A stretch of 64,000 nucleotides of DNA from Enterobacter ludwigii (GCF_001750725.1 NZ_CP017279.1:3100001-3164000), one strand, 5' to 3'. Counted from the first letter of the stretch, positions 23,569 through 34,179 are shown. A program made the numbers and translations. The notes: generated by a model not told the origin, from the sequence alone.

Positions 23569-24558
23569 TTAACGCTTGCTGATCTGGTCGAAAGTTCCGC
23601 CGTTAGAGAAGTGCTCTTTCTGCGCTTTCGCCCAGCCGCCGAACTCTTCATCAATGGTGAAAAGCTTCAGTTTCGGGAAGACGCTTTCATATTTCTTCGC
23701 CACCGCCGGATCGCGTGGACGATAGTAGTTTTTCGCCGCAATTTCCTGGCCTTCTGGCGAGTAGAGATACTTCAGGTACGCTTCCGCCACCGCTTTGGTC
23801 TCTTTCTTCTCAACCACTTTATCAACCACAGAAACGGTAGGTTCGGCGAGGATAGATTCGCCTGGCGTAACGATCTCGAACTTGTCTTTACCCAGTTCGT
23901 GGGTGGCGAGCAGGGCTTCGTTTTCCCATGCGATCAGCACGTCGCCAATCCCACGCTCAACGAAGGTATTCGTGGCACCGCGTGCGCCAGAGTCCAGCAC
24001 CTCAACGTTTTTATACAGCGCTTTCACGAACGCCTGGGCTTTCGCCTGGTCACCGTTGTTGTGATGCAGCGCGTAGCCCCAGGCCGCCAGGTAGTTCCAG
24101 CGTGCGCCACCCGAGCTTTTCGGGTTCGGGGTGATAATGGAAACGCCCGGCTTAACCAGATCGTTCCAGTCATGAATTTGTTTTGGGTTGCCCTTACGCA
24201 CCAGGAAAACAATGGTCGAGGTGTAAGGCGCTGAGTTGTCTGGCAGGCGTTTGATCCAGTTTTTATCGATACGCCCACGCTCGGCGATGGCGTCGACGTC
24301 ATAGGCCAGCGCCAGGGTAACCACGTCGGCTTCAATCCCGTTGATTACCGAGGTCGCCTGCTTACCGGAGCCACCATGCGACTGACGCACCACCACGTTG
24401 TCGCCGGTTTCCTGTTTCCAGTGTGCCGCGAAGGCTTTGTTGTACTGCTCGTACAGCTCACGCGTCGGGTCGTATGACACGTTCAGTAACTGGATGTCCT
24501 TAGCCAGAACGCTGGTCGATGCCAGCAATAATGTTAACCCCACGCCCCATTTATTCAT
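23569..24558 (-). CDS. sbp: Periplasmic sulfate-binding protein
   Basis: This 329-residue periplasmic receptor delivers sulfate (and thiosulfate) to the CysTWA ABC importer. A signal peptide (residues 1-19, ending SVLA) precedes the mature N-terminus [15 protein letters not shown]. The binding-loop motif GGSGKQ is near 61-66, and the SSGGARW segment is near 149-155. I chose the ATG at 24558, which gives the E. coli length, over an upstream ATG. CysB control is expected from the family. The ABC components are not in this window. Confidence 0.97.
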   Translation of the reverse strand: MNKWGVGLTLLLASTSVLAKDIQLLNVSYDPTRELYEQYNKAFAAHWKQETGDNVVVRQSHGGSGKQATSVINGIEADVVTLALAYDVDAIAERGRIDKNWIKRLPDNSAPYTSTIVFLVRKGNPKQIHDWNDLVKPGVSIITPNPKSSGGARWNYLAAWGYALHHNNGDQAKAQAFVKALYKNVEVLDSGARGATNTFVERGIGDVLIAWENEALLATHELGKDKFEIVTPGESILAEPTVSVVDKVVEKKETKAVAEAYLKYLYSPEGQEIAAKNYYRPRDPAVAKKYESVFPKLKLFTIDEEFGGWAKAQKEHFSNGGTFDQISKR

Positions 24559-24674
24559 CGCCCGGATCTCTTGTGTAGTGTTTTGATGCTTGCAGCGTGC
24601 CAGAAAGCTAACCAATGATTAAAGAATAAAAAAAGATTGGCTATAACGTAGAGGAATAAAAAACGAGCAGGCAT

Positions 24675-24708
24675 AAAAAAACCGGGCGGCGATATCGCCT
24701 TACCCGGT
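24675..24708 (-). repeat. REP-type palindrome and pfkA terminator
   Basis: An ACCGGGCGGC/GCCTTACCCGGT palindrome (24681-24708) is followed on the minus strand by six T residues. It lies downstream of pfkA, so a REP-like element doubles as its probable terminator. Confidence 0.75.
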
Positions 24709-24767
24709 CTTTATGAGCGTGGACTGCGGACCCGGTTAACTCAGCGCGACCGGGGGAAAGTCACCGC

Positions 24768-25730
24768 TCAGTACAGTTTTTTTGCGCAGTCCAGCCAGTC
24801 ACCCTTGAACGGACGCTTCATGTTTTCAATGGCGTCGATGATGTCATGGTGAACCAGTTTTTCGTTCTGAATACCCACGCAACGACCGCCATGACCCTGC
24901 AGCAGCAGTTCAATGGCGTATGCACCCATACGTGATGCCAGGATGCGGTCGTATGGACCCGGGGAACCCCCACGCTGGATGTGGCCCAGAACGGTAGCAC
25001 GCGTTTCACGTTTGGTTTCGGTTTCGATGTACTTCGCCAGCTCGTCAACGTCACAGATATGCTCGGTGATGGCTACGATGGCGTGTTTCTTGCCTTTTGC
25101 GATACCCGCTTTGATTTCAGCCACCAGATCTTCACGGCTGAATTCCACTTCCGGAACCACCACGAACTCACAACCGCCGGCGATGGCCGCAGCCAGCGTC
25201 AGGTCACCACAGTAACGGCCCATCACTTCCACGATGGAGATACGCTGGTGGGAAGAAGAGGTGTCGCGCAGGCGGTCAATCGCTTCAACAACGGTGCCCA
25301 GTGCGGTGAAATAACCGATGGTGTAGTCAGTGCCTTTGATGTCGTTGTCGATCGTACCCGGCAGCCCGATGCACGGGAAGCCCATTTCAGTCAGACGTTT
25401 TGCACCCATGTACGAGCCGTCACCACCAATAACAACCAGTGCGTCGAGGCCACGTTTTTTCATGTTCTCAATAGCCACTTCACGGACGTGTTCATCACGG
25501 AATTCCGGGAAGCGCGCAGAACCGAGGAAGGTACCGCCACGGTTGATCATGTCGGACACGCTGTAACGGTCGAGCTGAACCATGCGATCTTCATACAGGC
25601 CCAGATAACCATCATAGATACCAAAAACTTCCAGGCCTTCCGTCAGCGCTGAACGGACAACCCCACGAATTGCCGCGTTCATGCCCGGCGCATCACCGCC
25701 GCTTGTCAACACACCGATTTTCTTAATCAT
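24768..25730 (-). CDS. pfkA: 6-phosphofructokinase I
   Basis: This 320-residue allosteric kinase is the main committed step of glycolysis. The ATP-binding [11 protein letters not shown] is at 9-19, GGDGS at 102-106, and the catalytic GTIDNDI motif at 124-131 includes Asp127 and Asp129. Length and sequence match E. coli PfkA. It is a single-gene unit between sbp and fieF, with a REP-like terminator downstream. Confidence 0.99.
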   Translation of the reverse strand: MIKKIGVLTSGGDAPGMNAAIRGVVRSALTEGLEVFGIYDGYLGLYEDRMVQLDRYSVSDMINRGGTFLGSARFPEFRDEHVREVAIENMKKRGLDALVVIGGDGSYMGAKRLTEMGFPCIGLPGTIDNDIKGTDYTIGYFTALGTVVEAIDRLRDTSSSHQRISIVEVMGRYCGDLTLAAAIAGGCEFVVVPEVEFSREDLVAEIKAGIAKGKKHAIVAITEHICDVDELAKYIETETKRETRATVLGHIQRGGSPGPYDRILASRMGAYAIELLLQGHGGRCVGIQNEKLVHHDIIDAIENMKRPFKGDWLDCAKKLY

Positions 25731-25903
25731 GACTACCTCTGAACTTAGGAATGCAAAATTGAAATCTGTTGCCGGAAGAATTTATCGACCAACGAATACT
25801 GCAAATAGTATATCAATCACTTCCAGCTGAATTGATTCAGGTCAGACCAAATGGCGGTAATTTATACACAAAATGCTGGCCTGGCTCACTTTTTTACAAC
25901 CAA

Positions 25904-26797
25904 TTACGAAAGCTCAACATGTCCGGGTACAACCGAGCAGGGATCCTGGTGAATAATGACGTCTGAACCAGGAAAACGCTGCAAAATCGCCTGCTCGACC
26001 TGCTCAGCAATAACGTGAGCCTGAACCAGTGGCAGGTTGTCTTCCATTTCAATATGAATCTGAATAAAGCGGGTCGGCCCTGACTGCCGCGTTCGAAGAT
26101 CGTGTGCACCTCTGACACCAGGCCAGGAGGTCACGATAGAAAAAATTTCATTACGTTCTGAGTCCGGGAGGGCGCGGTCCAGAAGCGATTGCACCGCTTC
26201 ATACCCCATCCGTAAGGCGCTATATAAAATATAGATGCCAATCCCTAACGCAAACAACGCATCGGCCCGATGCCAGCCATACCAGGCCAGACCGAGCGCA
26301 ATAAGAATAGCGCCATTCATCATAACATCAGATTGATAATGAAGCATATCCGCCCGTACTGCCTGGCTTTGCGTTTTGCGAACAACCCAGCGCTGGAACG
26401 TTACCAGAACAAGTGTGCATATAAGTGCCACAATCGTTACGACCACACCCACGCCGGGATCGTTCATCGGTGACGGCGAGACGAGATGCTGAATACCGGT
26501 TAAAAACAGAAACAGCGCGGAGCCGGAAATAAACATGCTTTGCGCCAGCGCGGCCAGCGACTCGGCTTTACCGTGCCCAAACGTGTGTTCTTCATCTGCC
26601 GGTTGCAGCGAGTAACGCACAACCAACAGGTTCGTCAGCGAGGCGGCAATATCCATCAACGAGTCCACCAGCGCCGCGAGAATACTGACTGAGCCGGTAT
26701 ACCACCACGCAAAAATTTTAATCACTAACAGGCTTGAAGCCACGATGGTCGCTGCAATCGCTGCCCGACTTACCAGTCTTCCATAGGATTGATTCAT
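25904..26797 (-). CDS. fieF: Cation-efflux transporter FieF (YiiP)
   Basis: This 297-residue cation diffusion facilitator exports zinc and ferrous iron in exchange for protons. It has six membrane helices followed by a cytoplasmic metallochaperone-like domain. The transport-site residues Asp45 and Asp49 are visible in LVDSLMD, and the HxxxD partner pair is in the LHYQSD motif near 153-157. I chose the start MNQSYGRL as in E. coli. The C-terminus is a few residues shorter than in E. coli and differs in its last eight. Confidence 0.96.
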   Translation of the reverse strand: MNQSYGRLVSRAAIAATIVASSLLVIKIFAWWYTGSVSILAALVDSLMDIAASLTNLLVVRYSLQPADEEHTFGHGKAESLAALAQSMFISGSALFLFLTGIQHLVSPSPMNDPGVGVVVTIVALICTLVLVTFQRWVVRKTQSQAVRADMLHYQSDVMMNGAILIALGLAWYGWHRADALFALGIGIYILYSALRMGYEAVQSLLDRALPDSERNEIFSIVTSWPGVRGAHDLRTRQSGPTRFIQIHIEMEDNLPLVQAHVIAEQVEQAILQRFPGSDVIIHQDPCSVVPGHVELS

Positions 26798-26886
26798 AAA
26801 CGCTCCTGTCATGTCATGCCGCTAGTATAACGGAAGCATGGGGAGTCAAAGGATGAATAAACGGTTAACAAAGCAGAATGAAGGGC

Positions 26887-26944
26887 AAAAAAAACCCCCA
26901 CATCATGTGGGGGAAGACAGGGATGGTGTCTATGGCAAGGAAAA
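26887..26944 (-). ncRNA. cpxQ: Hfq-dependent sRNA CpxQ, from the cpxP 3' UTR
   Basis: Read on the minus strand, the 58 bases begin TTTTCCTTGCC immediately after the cpxP stop codon and end in an 8-bp CCCCCACA/TGTGGGGG terminator with eight T residues. This agrees with the CpxQ sRNA of Salmonella and E. coli, which RNase E releases from cpxP mRNA and which represses envelope-protein mRNAs during Cpx stress. The length and 5' end fit the published form as I recall it. Confidence 0.88.
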
Positions 26945-26950
26945 CAGGGT

Positions 26951-27457
26951 TTACTGGTTACTACGGGTACTGCTATTGCTACTGAAAAACGTTGTTTCTG
27001 AGCTTCGCTGCATCCGTGCAACCTCACGCAACTGGTCCATTCGCTGCTGATGTCTTGTGTTCAAAACCGCTTGCTGCTCGGGCGTTAGCAGGTGGAACAT
27101 CTGGTTGCGGACCTTCGCCATCTCTACCTGGCGGGCAACCTGCTCCTGTGCCATTTTTTCGGCCTGAGCGCGTACAGCGCTTTCGTCAAATTTTTCTGCG
27201 GTGACAAGGCGGTGCATTGTCTCCATTTCGCTAACATTAACAGGGGGCTGGTCGTGTCGTGCCCTCTGCATCAGATCTCGCATCTGTTGACGCTGATGTT
27301 CGGTTAAACTTATGCCATCAAACATATGGCTTTGGCTGCTGTGCTGCGTTGCCCCCTCCGTTGAGGGCCCGTTATCGCCGGGGATAGCTACAGCGGCCTG
27401 GCTTAATGTACTGAACGCCAGCGTTGAGGCCATGACGGCAGCGGTAACTTTGCGCAT
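26951..27457 (-). CDS. cpxP: Periplasmic Cpx inhibitor/adaptor CpxP
   Basis: This 168-residue periplasmic protein binds the CpxA sensor domain, dampens Cpx signalling and escorts misfolded pilins to DegP. A signal peptide covers about residues 1-21. The two LTxxQ repeats of the family are present (LTEHQ near 51 and LTPEQ near 123). A GTG lies one codon upstream, but the ATG ending at 27457 has better spacing from GGGAG. It is divergent from cpxRA with a perfect CpxR box between, and its 3' UTR carries CpxQ. Confidence 0.95.
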   Translation of the reverse strand: MRKVTAAVMASTLAFSTLSQAAVAIPGDNGPSTEGATQHSSQSHMFDGISLTEHQRQQMRDLMQRARHDQPPVNVSEMETMHRLVTAEKFDESAVRAQAEKMAQEQVARQVEMAKVRNQMFHLLTPEQQAVLNTRHQQRMDQLREVARMQRSSETTFFSSNSSTRSNQ

Positions 27458-27537
27458 CACTTGCTCCCAAAATCTTTCGTGTCGCGATTCAACGAGAGAC
27501 AGTCTACGATTCAGGCTGCAAACATGCGTCAGGGGGT

Positions 27538-27552
27538 GTAAAACAACGTAAA
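27538..27552. promoter_or_regulatory. CpxR box between cpxP and cpxR
   Basis: GTAAA-ACAAC-GTAAA exactly matches the CpxR consensus GTAAA-N5-GTAAA. It lies about 80 bases from the cpxP start and 56 from the cpxR start, consistent with Cpx-induced transcription of cpxP and autoactivation of cpxRA. Confidence 0.93.
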
Positions 27553-27607
27553 GTCATGGATTAGATAGCCTTGATGTCGTAATTTCTGCCTCGGAGGTAT
27601 TTAAACA

Positions 27608-28306
27608 ATGAATAAAATCCTGTTAGTTGATGATGACCGAGAGCTCACATCCCTTTTAAAGGAGTTGCTCGACATGGAAGGTTTCAACGTTCTGGTTGCC
27701 CATGATGGCGAGCAGGCGCTGAGTCTCCTTGACGACAGCATCGATTTACTTTTGCTCGACGTTATGATGCCGAAGAAAAACGGCATTGATACGTTGAAAG
27801 AGCTTCGCCAGACACACCAGACGCCCGTAATTATGCTGACCGCTCGCGGTAGCGAACTTGACCGTGTACTTGGCCTTGAGCTGGGCGCGGATGACTATTT
27901 ACCAAAGCCGTTTAACGACCGTGAACTGGTTGCCCGTATTCGCGCTATCCTGCGTCGTTCTCACTGGAGCGAACAGCAGCAGAACAGCGACAACAGTTCA
28001 CCGACGCTGGAAGTCGACTCCCTGAGCCTGAATCCGGGCCGTCAGGAAGCGAGTTTTGACGGTGAAACGCTGGAACTGACTGGCACCGAGTTCACCCTAC
28101 TGTACCTGCTGGCCCAGCACCTCGGCCAGGTGGTATCGCGTGAACATTTGAGCCAGGAAGTGCTCGGCAAACGCCTCACCCCGTTTGATCGCGCCATCGA
28201 TATGCATATCTCGAACCTGCGCCGCAAGCTGCCGGAACGCAAGGACGGGCACCCGTGGTTTAAAACCCTGCGTGGTCGCGGTTATCTGATGGTTTCCGCT
28301 TCATGA
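27608..28306 (+). CDS. cpxR: Envelope-stress response regulator CpxR
   Basis: This 232-residue OmpR-family regulator has an N-terminal receiver domain (phosphoacceptor Asp51, acidic pocket DDD at 8-10) and a C-terminal winged-helix DNA-binding domain (about 130-228). It is phosphorylated by CpxA in response to envelope misfolding. Length equals E. coli CpxR. It overlaps cpxA by 4 bases (ATGA), so the pair is translationally coupled. Confidence 0.99.
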   Translation: MNKILLVDDDRELTSLLKELLDMEGFNVLVAHDGEQALSLLDDSIDLLLLDVMMPKKNGIDTLKELRQTHQTPVIMLTARGSELDRVLGLELGADDYLPKPFNDRELVARIRAILRRSHWSEQQQNSDNSSPTLEVDSLSLNPGRQEASFDGETLELTGTEFTLLYLLAQHLGQVVSREHLSQEVLGKRLTPFDRAIDMHISNLRRKLPERKDGHPWFKTLRGRGYLMVSAS

Positions 28307-29676
28307 TAGGAAGCTTAACAGCCCGCATCTTCGCCATTTTCTGGCTGACGCTGGCACTGGTTTTAATGCTCGTTTTGATGTTGCCAAAACTCGACTCACG
28401 CCAGATGACGGAGCTTCTCGACAGCGAGCAACGTCAGGGCGTGATGATCGAGCAGCACGTGGAAGCCGAGCTGGCAAACGACCCGCCGAACGATTTAATG
28501 TGGTGGCGCAGGCTGTTTCGCGCTATCGACAAATGGGCACCGCCAGGCCAGCGCCTGTTGCTGGTGACCAGCGAAGGGCGCGTGATTGGCGCCGATCGCA
28601 ATGAAATGCAGATCATCCGTAACTTCATTGGTCAGGCGGATAACGCCGACCATCCTCAGAAGAAAAAATACGGTCGGGTTGAGATGGTGGGCCCCTTCTC
28701 CGTCAGAGATGGCGAGGATAATTACCAGCTTTACCTGATCCGCCCGGCGAGCAACTCCCAGTCCGATTTCATCAACCTGCTGTTTGACCGTCCGCTTCTG
28801 CTGCTGATTGTCACCATGCTGGTTAGCTCACCGCTGCTGCTGTGGCTGGCGTGGAGTCTGGCGAAACCGGCGCGTAAGCTGAAAAACGCGGCGGACGAAG
28901 TGGCGCAGGGTAACCTGCGACAACACCCTGAACTGGAAGCCGGTCCACAGGAGTTCCTTGCCGCCGGGACCAGTTTTAACCAGATGGTGAGCGCCCTCGA
29001 CCGCATGATGACGGCACAGCAACGCCTGCTGTCGGATATCTCGCACGAGCTGCGCACGCCGCTCACGCGCTTACAGCTCGGCACCGCGCTGCTGCGTCGC
29101 CGCAGCGGTGAGAGCAAAGAGCTGGAACGTATTGAAACGGAAGCGCATCGTCTGGACAGCATGATTAACGACCTGCTGGTCATGTCGCGCAATCAGCAGA
29201 AAAATGCGCTGGTGAGCGAAACGGTGAAAGCCAACCACCTGTGGCATGAAGTGCTGGATAACGCGGCGTTCGAAGCGGAGCAGATGGGGAAATCCTTTAC
29301 CGTCAACTTCCCGCCAGGGCCATGGCCGCTGTACGGTAACCCCAACACGCTGGAAAGCGCGCTGGAGAACATCGTGCGTAACGCCCTGCGCTATTCGCAC
29401 ACGAAGATTGAGGTAGCCTTCTCGGTGGATAAAGACGGGATCACCATCATCGTTGATGACGATGGTCCTGGGGTAAGCCCGGAAGACCGCGAACAGATTT
29501 TCCGTCCGTTCTACCGTACCGACGAGGCGCGTGACCGTGAATCTGGCGGCACGGGGCTGGGTCTGGCGATTGTGGAAACCGCCATGCAGCAGCATCGAGG
29601 CTGGGTGAAGGCCGACGACAGCCCGCTGGGTGGGTTGCGGTTAACGCTGTGGCTGCCGTTGTATAAACGTTCGTAG
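28303..29676 (+). CDS. cpxA: Envelope-stress sensor histidine kinase CpxA
   Basis: This 457-residue inner-membrane kinase/phosphatase has membrane segments near 8-28 and 164-185, a periplasmic sensor domain between them, then HAMP, dimerisation and ATPase domains. The phosphorylated His248 sits in SHELRTPL. The N box is near 356-360, and the G boxes DDDGPG and GGTGLGL are in the C-terminal third. It is coupled to cpxR. A REP-like palindrome follows it. Confidence 0.99.
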   Translation: MIGSLTARIFAIFWLTLALVLMLVLMLPKLDSRQMTELLDSEQRQGVMIEQHVEAELANDPPNDLMWWRRLFRAIDKWAPPGQRLLLVTSEGRVIGADRNEMQIIRNFIGQADNADHPQKKKYGRVEMVGPFSVRDGEDNYQLYLIRPASNSQSDFINLLFDRPLLLLIVTMLVSSPLLLWLAWSLAKPARKLKNAADEVAQGNLRQHPELEAGPQEFLAAGTSFNQMVSALDRMMTAQQRLLSDISHELRTPLTRLQLGTALLRRRSGESKELERIETEAHRLDSMINDLLVMSRNQQKNALVSETVKANHLWHEVLDNAAFEAEQMGKSFTVNFPPGPWPLYGNPNTLESALENIVRNALRYSHTKIEVAFSVDKDGITIIVDDDGPGVSPEDREQIFRPFYRTDEARDRESGGTGLGLAIVETAMQQHRGWVKADDSPLGGLRLTLWLPLYKRS

Positions 29677-29682
29677 CCGTTT

Positions 29683-29711
29683 AGCCGGGCGGCGGTATCG
29701 CTGACCCGGCT
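29683..29711. repeat. REP-type palindrome between cpxA and yiiM
   Basis: The arms AGCCGGG/CCCGGCT flank an inner GCGGCGGTATCGC portion. It is the third REP-like copy in the window and lies between convergent genes. Confidence 0.75.
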
Positions 29712-29730
29712 TGCCTCTCCTGCGGGGAAA

Positions 29731-30405
29731 CTATTTCCCCCACAATCTCCGCGAATTATCTTCGATCTTGCTACTTAAACGGCGTTTCTGCATCGTTCGG
29801 GTCCAGCTCGTGGACAGCCCCGCAGCGGACAAAAGCCGATGGTACTGGTCGTCATCAAACGGCATATGCCAGGCAATCGCGCAGGCGTCATATACCGAGA
29901 CATCACTCAGGCGCGATGCCAGCACCAGCGGCGCATCTGCCGATACCTGTCCTGCCAGCACCACCCGATATAACCAGCCCGTTTTACCCGCGCCCTGCAG
30001 TCGGGCAGACATGTCGCTGATGCCGAAATGATAGTTTAGTTTGAAGCACGGCGAGCGCGGCTGCGTCACCTGAATCAGGGCATCGCCCCAGCGGTAGATA
30101 TCGCCGATAAAGACGTTTTTCTCGGTCAGCCCTTCCGTTGAGAGATTCTCACCAAACGCGGGCGCGACAAACATATCCGCCTGTTCGGGAAACTCGGTTA
30201 TCCAGTGCTGATAGTGTTCCCGCGGATAGTGGCACAGCGCGCGGTCAGGCCCGCCATGGATTTTCTTTTCGGCCTGCTCATCGCCCGCCAGCCCGAGGTC
30301 GGTTAACGTCAACTCGCCGTCGACCTGAATTTTGGCGATGGCGCTCGGGCGGCTACCGTCGTACTCCCTTACCTTGCCTGTAAAGACATTCACCGGAAAA
30401 TGCAT
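29731..30405 (-). CDS. yiiM: MOSC-domain protein YiiM (N-hydroxylated base detoxification)
   Basis: This 224-residue MOSC-domain protein needs molybdenum cofactor. In E. coli YiiM contributes to resistance to N-hydroxylated base analogues such as 6-N-hydroxylaminopurine. The MOSC core includes [12 protein letters not shown] (about 42-53), HYPREHY and the conserved cysteine in [10 protein letters not shown] (near 119-128). I set the start at the internal ATG (30403-30405), which gives the E. coli length; 21 upstream codons are not conserved and overlap the sodA terminator. Confidence 0.93.
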   Translation of the reverse strand: MHFPVNVFTGKVREYDGSRPSAIAKIQVDGELTLTDLGLAGDEQAEKKIHGGPDRALCHYPREHYQHWITEFPEQADMFVAPAFGENLSTEGLTEKNVFIGDIYRWGDALIQVTQPRSPCFKLNYHFGISDMSARLQGAGKTGWLYRVVLAGQVSADAPLVLASRLSDVSVYDACAIAWHMPFDDDQYHRLLSAAGLSTSWTRTMQKRRLSSKIEDNSRRLWGK

Positions 30406-30427
30406 CGCTGCTCCTTTCTGCAGATAC

Positions 30428-30453
30428 AAAAAAAGCGAGTCATCAGACTCGCT
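30428..30453 (-). terminator. Terminator of sodA
   Basis: An 8-bp stem AGCGAGTC/GACTCGCT with the loop ATCA is followed by a T run on the minus strand. It lies 23 bases after the sodA stop codon. Confidence 0.85.
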
Positions 30454-30475
30454 TCTCACAGGCGTCAATGCAACC

Positions 30476-31096
30476 TTATTTTTTCGCGGCGAAACGCGCT
30501 GCTGCTTCGTCCCAGTTCACCACGTCCCAGAAGGCTTTGATGTAGTCAGGGCGACGGTTCTGGAATTTCAGGTAGTAAGCGTGTTCCCACACGTCCAGAC
30601 CCAGGATAGGGAAACCGGATGCGCCAGAGATTGCTTCACCCATCAGCGGGGAATCCTGGTTAGCCGTTGAAACAACCGCCAGTTTGTCACCTTTCAGAAC
30701 CAGCCACGCCCAGCCAGAGCCGAAACGGGTCGCAGCGGCTTTTTCGAATTCCGCTTTGAAGTTGTCTACAGAACCGAAATCGCGCTCGATAGCCGCTTTC
30801 AGGTCGCCCTGCAGGGTGGTACCGGTTTTCAGGCCTTTCCAGAACAGGCTGTGGTTAGCGTGACCACCTGCGTTGTTACGCAGAACGGTTTTCTTGTCAG
30901 CTGGCAGCTGGTCCAGTTTGGTGATCAGCTCTTCAACAGGCAGGCTAGCGAACTCTGGCAGGCTTTCCAGCGCGGCGTTCGCGTTGTTCACATAGGTCTG
31001 GTGGTGTTTAGTGTGATGGATTTCCATCGTCTGCTTGTCGAAATGCGGTTCCAGTGCGTCGTAGGCATACGGCAGGGATGGCAGTGTATAACTCAT
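30476..31096 (-). CDS. sodA: Superoxide dismutase [Mn]
   Basis: This 206-residue cytoplasmic enzyme dismutates superoxide. The manganese ligands His27, His82, Asp168 and His172 are all in place, and Gly78 and Gln147 (in ANQDSP) mark the Mn subclass. The ATG ending at 31096 matches E. coli; a further in-frame ATG four codons upstream is ignored. In E. coli, kdgT lies between sodA and yiiM's side of the locus; it is absent here. A Fur box sits upstream at 31172-31190. Confidence 0.98.
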   Translation of the reverse strand: MSYTLPSLPYAYDALEPHFDKQTMEIHHTKHHQTYVNNANAALESLPEFASLPVEELITKLDQLPADKKTVLRNNAGGHANHSLFWKGLKTGTTLQGDLKAAIERDFGSVDNFKAEFEKAAATRFGSGWAWLVLKGDKLAVVSTANQDSPLMGEAISGASGFPILGLDVWEHAYYLKFQNRRPDYIKAFWDVVNWDEAAARFAAKK

Positions 31097-31171
31097 AATC
31101 CTCTCCATTATTGTCGGGCGGCACAGCTGTTAATGCCGCGTAAGCAGTTGGTTCATTATAGTTAATTAAAT

Positions 31172-31190
31172 GATATTGAAAATGATTATC
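31172..31190 (-). promoter_or_regulatory. Fur box in the sodA promoter region
   Basis: The 19-mer GATATTGAAAATGATTATC matches the GATAATGATAATCATTATC Fur consensus at most positions. It lies about 75 bases upstream of sodA. Iron-dependent Fur repression of sodA is known in E. coli. Confidence 0.75.
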
Positions 31191-31385
31191 AATGCCGTAG
31201 TTTTTATAAGGTTATTCGGTTTTCGGTTATTGCTGAAATTGTGAGTCTGCTCACCCGGTTAACGCGTTGATTGCCATTCAAAACCAAAGTGCGGCAACCT
31301 TCCGAAGGTTACCCGACTGCTTAATTTTTACACTCATCGAGTCGGTGGGAAGCCACCGGCATATAAAAACGATGAGGATGTAAAC

Positions 31386-32420
31386 ATGAATCATGCGATT
31401 ACGATGGGTATTTTCTGGCATCTGATAGGCGCGGCCAGTGCAGCCTGTTTCTATGCCCCGTTTAAACAGGTCAAACAGTGGTCATGGGAAACCATGTGGT
31501 CCGTCGGCGGTGTGGTCTCGTGGATAATTCTTCCCTGGACCATCAGCGCCATGCTGCTCCCGGATTTCTGGGGCTACTTCTCCTCCTTTAACGCCTCCAC
31601 CCTGCTGCCGGTCTTTCTCTTTGGCGCCATGTGGGGCGTCGGTAACATTAACTATGGCCTCACCATGCGCTACCTCGGCATGTCGATGGGCATTGGCATC
31701 GCGATTGGTATTACGCTGATTGTTGGCACTCTGATGACGCCGATCCTCAACGGTAACGTCGACGTGCTGATCAACACCAAAGGCGGCCAGATGACGCTGC
31801 TGGGCGTGCTGGTGGCCGTCATTGGCGTGGGCATTGTCACCCGCGCAGGGCAGCTGAAAGAGCGCAAAATGGGCATCAGAGCCGAAGAGTTTAACCTGAA
31901 GAAAGGCCTGCTGCTGGCGGTGATGTGCGGGATCTTCTCCGCAGGCATGTCATTCGCGATGAACGCCGCCAAACCGATGCATGAAGCTGCTGCCGCACTG
32001 GGCGTAGACCCGCTGTACGTGGCACTGCCAAGCTACGTGGTGATCATGGGTGGCGGAGCGGTGGTTAACCTCGGTTTCTGTTTTTTCCGTCTGGCAAACG
32101 TGAAGACCTTGTCACTGAAAGCCGACTTCTCGCTGGCTAAACAGATGATTATCGGGAACGTGCTGCTCTCGGCGCTCGGTGGGCTGATGTGGTATCTCCA
32201 GTTCTTCTTCTACGCGTGGGGTCACGCCAGTATTCCGGCGCAGTATGACTATATGAGCTGGATGCTGCACATGAGCTTCTACGTGCTGTGCGGTGGGCTG
32301 GTGGGTCTGCTTCTGAAAGAGTGGAACAACGCCGGCCGTCGCCCGGTGGGCGTGCTGAGTCTGGGGTGCGTGGTGATCATTATTGCGGCCAACATTGTGG
32401 GCCTCGGCATGGCGAACTGA
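31386..32420 (+). CDS. rhaT: L-rhamnose/H+ symporter RhaT
   Basis: This 344-residue inner-membrane importer brings in L-rhamnose with a proton. Ten hydrophobic segments are visible and the sequence follows the RhaT family closely (start [13 protein letters not shown], same length as E. coli). The ATG follows GAGGATG. It is the only rha gene transcribed rightward on this side, with rhaR converging from the other side. The two stop codons touch (TGA at 32418-32420, TTA at 32421-32423), leaving no room for a terminator. Confidence 0.97.
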   Translation: MNHAITMGIFWHLIGAASAACFYAPFKQVKQWSWETMWSVGGVVSWIILPWTISAMLLPDFWGYFSSFNASTLLPVFLFGAMWGVGNINYGLTMRYLGMSMGIGIAIGITLIVGTLMTPILNGNVDVLINTKGGQMTLLGVLVAVIGVGIVTRAGQLKERKMGIRAEEFNLKKGLLLAVMCGIFSAGMSFAMNAAKPMHEAAAALGVDPLYVALPSYVVIMGGGAVVNLGFCFFRLANVKTLSLKADFSLAKQMIIGNVLLSALGGLMWYLQFFFYAWGHASIPAQYDYMSWMLHMSFYVLCGGLVGLLLKEWNNAGRRPVGVLSLGCVVIIIAANIVGLGMAN

Positions 32421-33269
32421 TTACGCCGCGTTACGACTGCGATGACGCCACTGAACCGGCGTCATCCCCACCTCGCGGTTAAAGACCACCGAAAAATAGT
32501 TACTGTCCTCAAAGCCGCAGCGCATCGCCACATCGCTGACCATCAGTTCCGTATGCTGAAGCAGGTACTGGGCATGGCAGATGCGCAGCTGGCGCAGATA
32601 ATGGTTCACCGTCATCCCGGTCTGGGTGCGGAATTGCTGGCGCAACGCGCGCTCGCTGCACTGTGCCTGCTCGCAGAATTTCTCCAGCACAAAGCTTTTG
32701 TTAAGGCTGCCCGCCAGGGTGGTGATGAGCTTATCGAGCAGGGCTTCCTGCGCGGTAGCCGACGGGTTATCAATGGCGTAGCGATGGCGCGTCAACGTCA
32801 TGACCAGTTGGGCGAAAAGCAGTTCAGCCATTTGGTGAGCCTCAGGATCGCTTTTCTGGCTCTCCTGCTCCAGCTGAGAAATCACCTGTCGCACCTGCGT
32901 CATGCCGTTACTGCTCAGTCGCCAGTGCGCCGCGCACTTCGTATCATTAAAACCCGGAATGTAAGCCGCCCAGTCGACGTTGAGTTTCAGCCTGTCAGGG
33001 CAGTAAATCACGTTCTGCAGGACCAGGTCGTTGACCGAAGCGTAGGCGTGTTTGTCTTCAGCACGGATGTAAAACAGATCCCCACGCGTAATGCGGTAGG
33101 GCCGGTCGTTGAGGATATGCAAGCCATTGCCCCGCCACACCAGCACCAGCTCGCAGAACTCATGAGTGTGCTCGGCAAAGACGTTTTGCGGATAGCGATC
33201 CGCCACCGCGACGGCCTGGCCGGCGGAGGCAAAAAAATCCACTTTGCGAAGCATTAACTGAGCAACCAC
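32421..33269 (-). CDS. rhaR: AraC-family activator RhaR
   Basis: This 282-residue regulator binds rhamnose and activates rhaSR. The N-terminal cupin domain (about 15-130) contains the HTHEFCELV segment. The C-terminal part (about 175-280) holds two helix-turn-helix motifs, ending with the AraC signature around [12 protein letters not shown]. The start is GTG, preceded by GAGGTGG. It lies downstream of rhaS on the same strand, 73 bases away, giving a probable rhaSR operon. Confidence 0.96.
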   Translation of the reverse strand: MVAQLMLRKVDFFASAGQAVAVADRYPQNVFAEHTHEFCELVLVWRGNGLHILNDRPYRITRGDLFYIRAEDKHAYASVNDLVLQNVIYCPDRLKLNVDWAAYIPGFNDTKCAAHWRLSSNGMTQVRQVISQLEQESQKSDPEAHQMAELLFAQLVMTLTRHRYAIDNPSATAQEALLDKLITTLAGSLNKSFVLEKFCEQAQCSERALRQQFRTQTGMTVNHYLRQLRICHAQYLLQHTELMVSDVAMRCGFEDSNYFSVVFNREVGMTPVQWRHRSRNAA

Positions 33270-33342
33270 GACACCACCTCGACAGCAAATAACCTGACAT
33301 TATTAGCGTTTTTGCCCACGGGAAACGGTGACAACCCTCGCG

Positions 33343-34179
33343 TTACTGCAGTGACGCGTCCTTTCCCTGGCGAATATCGCGCGGTGACCAGCTAAATTCC
33401 CGGCGAAACAGGGTCGAAAAGTGGTTACTGTCGCCGAAACCGCAACGATAGGCGATATCCGTGACGCTCTCATCGGTATGACGCAGCAGATGGCGCGCTT
33501 TAATCAGGCGCAGACGATTCAAATAGCGCTGCGGCGTCAACCCGGTTTGCTGCTTCAGCTGACGATGTAAGGTCCGGAGCGACAGCGAAAAATCATCCGC
33601 CAGCTTTTCCCAGCAGACATCCTCGGCGAAATGGTCCTCCAGCCAGGCCATCAGTTGAGTCAAACGCGCATCGTTATTCTCCAGCCCGGCCACCATGCTA
33701 CTGCGGCGCAGCAGCACCAGCAGCTGCATAAACAACAGCTCACGCGTGGCGATGACGTGGGTCTCCTGTCCCTCGTCGCGCTGTTCCATCTGGCTCACCA
33801 GCTGGCGCACCTGCTGCAGCGTGGACTGATTCACCCGCCAGTGCGAAGGATAGATGCCGTCCTTCTCCTGCGGCAGGAGATGGTTCAGCCCGGACAGGAA
33901 CTGGAACGCATCGGGCGAACGGTAGAGCACGTTAGTCAGGCACAGGTTGTCGGTATGTTCATATAAGTGCCGGTCATGATCGCGCACAAAGCAGACCGTC
34001 CCACCACTGATGGTATACGGCTGGCCGTTAAACACATGGATCCCCGTTCCGTGTTCAACAATCACAATTTCGTGAAAATCATGATGATGCTCAGGAAACG
34101 CCACCTGAGGGAGTCGCGGTTCAATCGCGACAGACGACCCACCCGAAGGAAAAAAATCCACGCTGTGCAGTACGGTCAT
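33343..34179 (-). CDS. rhaS: AraC-family activator RhaS
   Basis: This 278-residue rhamnose-responsive regulator activates rhaBAD and rhaT. The N-terminal sugar-binding cupin includes [15 protein letters not shown] (about 30-44), and the C-terminal DNA-binding region ends with the [16 protein letters not shown] signature. I chose the ATG at 34177-34179, which gives the E. coli length; an ATG ten codons upstream is open but not conserved. It is divergent from rhaB across a 300-base control region with a CRP site. Confidence 0.96.
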   Translation of the reverse strand: MTVLHSVDFFPSGGSSVAIEPRLPQVAFPEHHHDFHEIVIVEHGTGIHVFNGQPYTISGGTVCFVRDHDRHLYEHTDNLCLTNVLYRSPDAFQFLSGLNHLLPQEKDGIYPSHWRVNQSTLQQVRQLVSQMEQRDEGQETHVIATRELLFMQLLVLLRRSSMVAGLENNDARLTQLMAWLEDHFAEDVCWEKLADDFSLSLRTLHRQLKQQTGLTPQRYLNRLRLIKARHLLRHTDESVTDIAYRCGFGDSNHFSTLFRREFSWSPRDIRQGKDASLQ

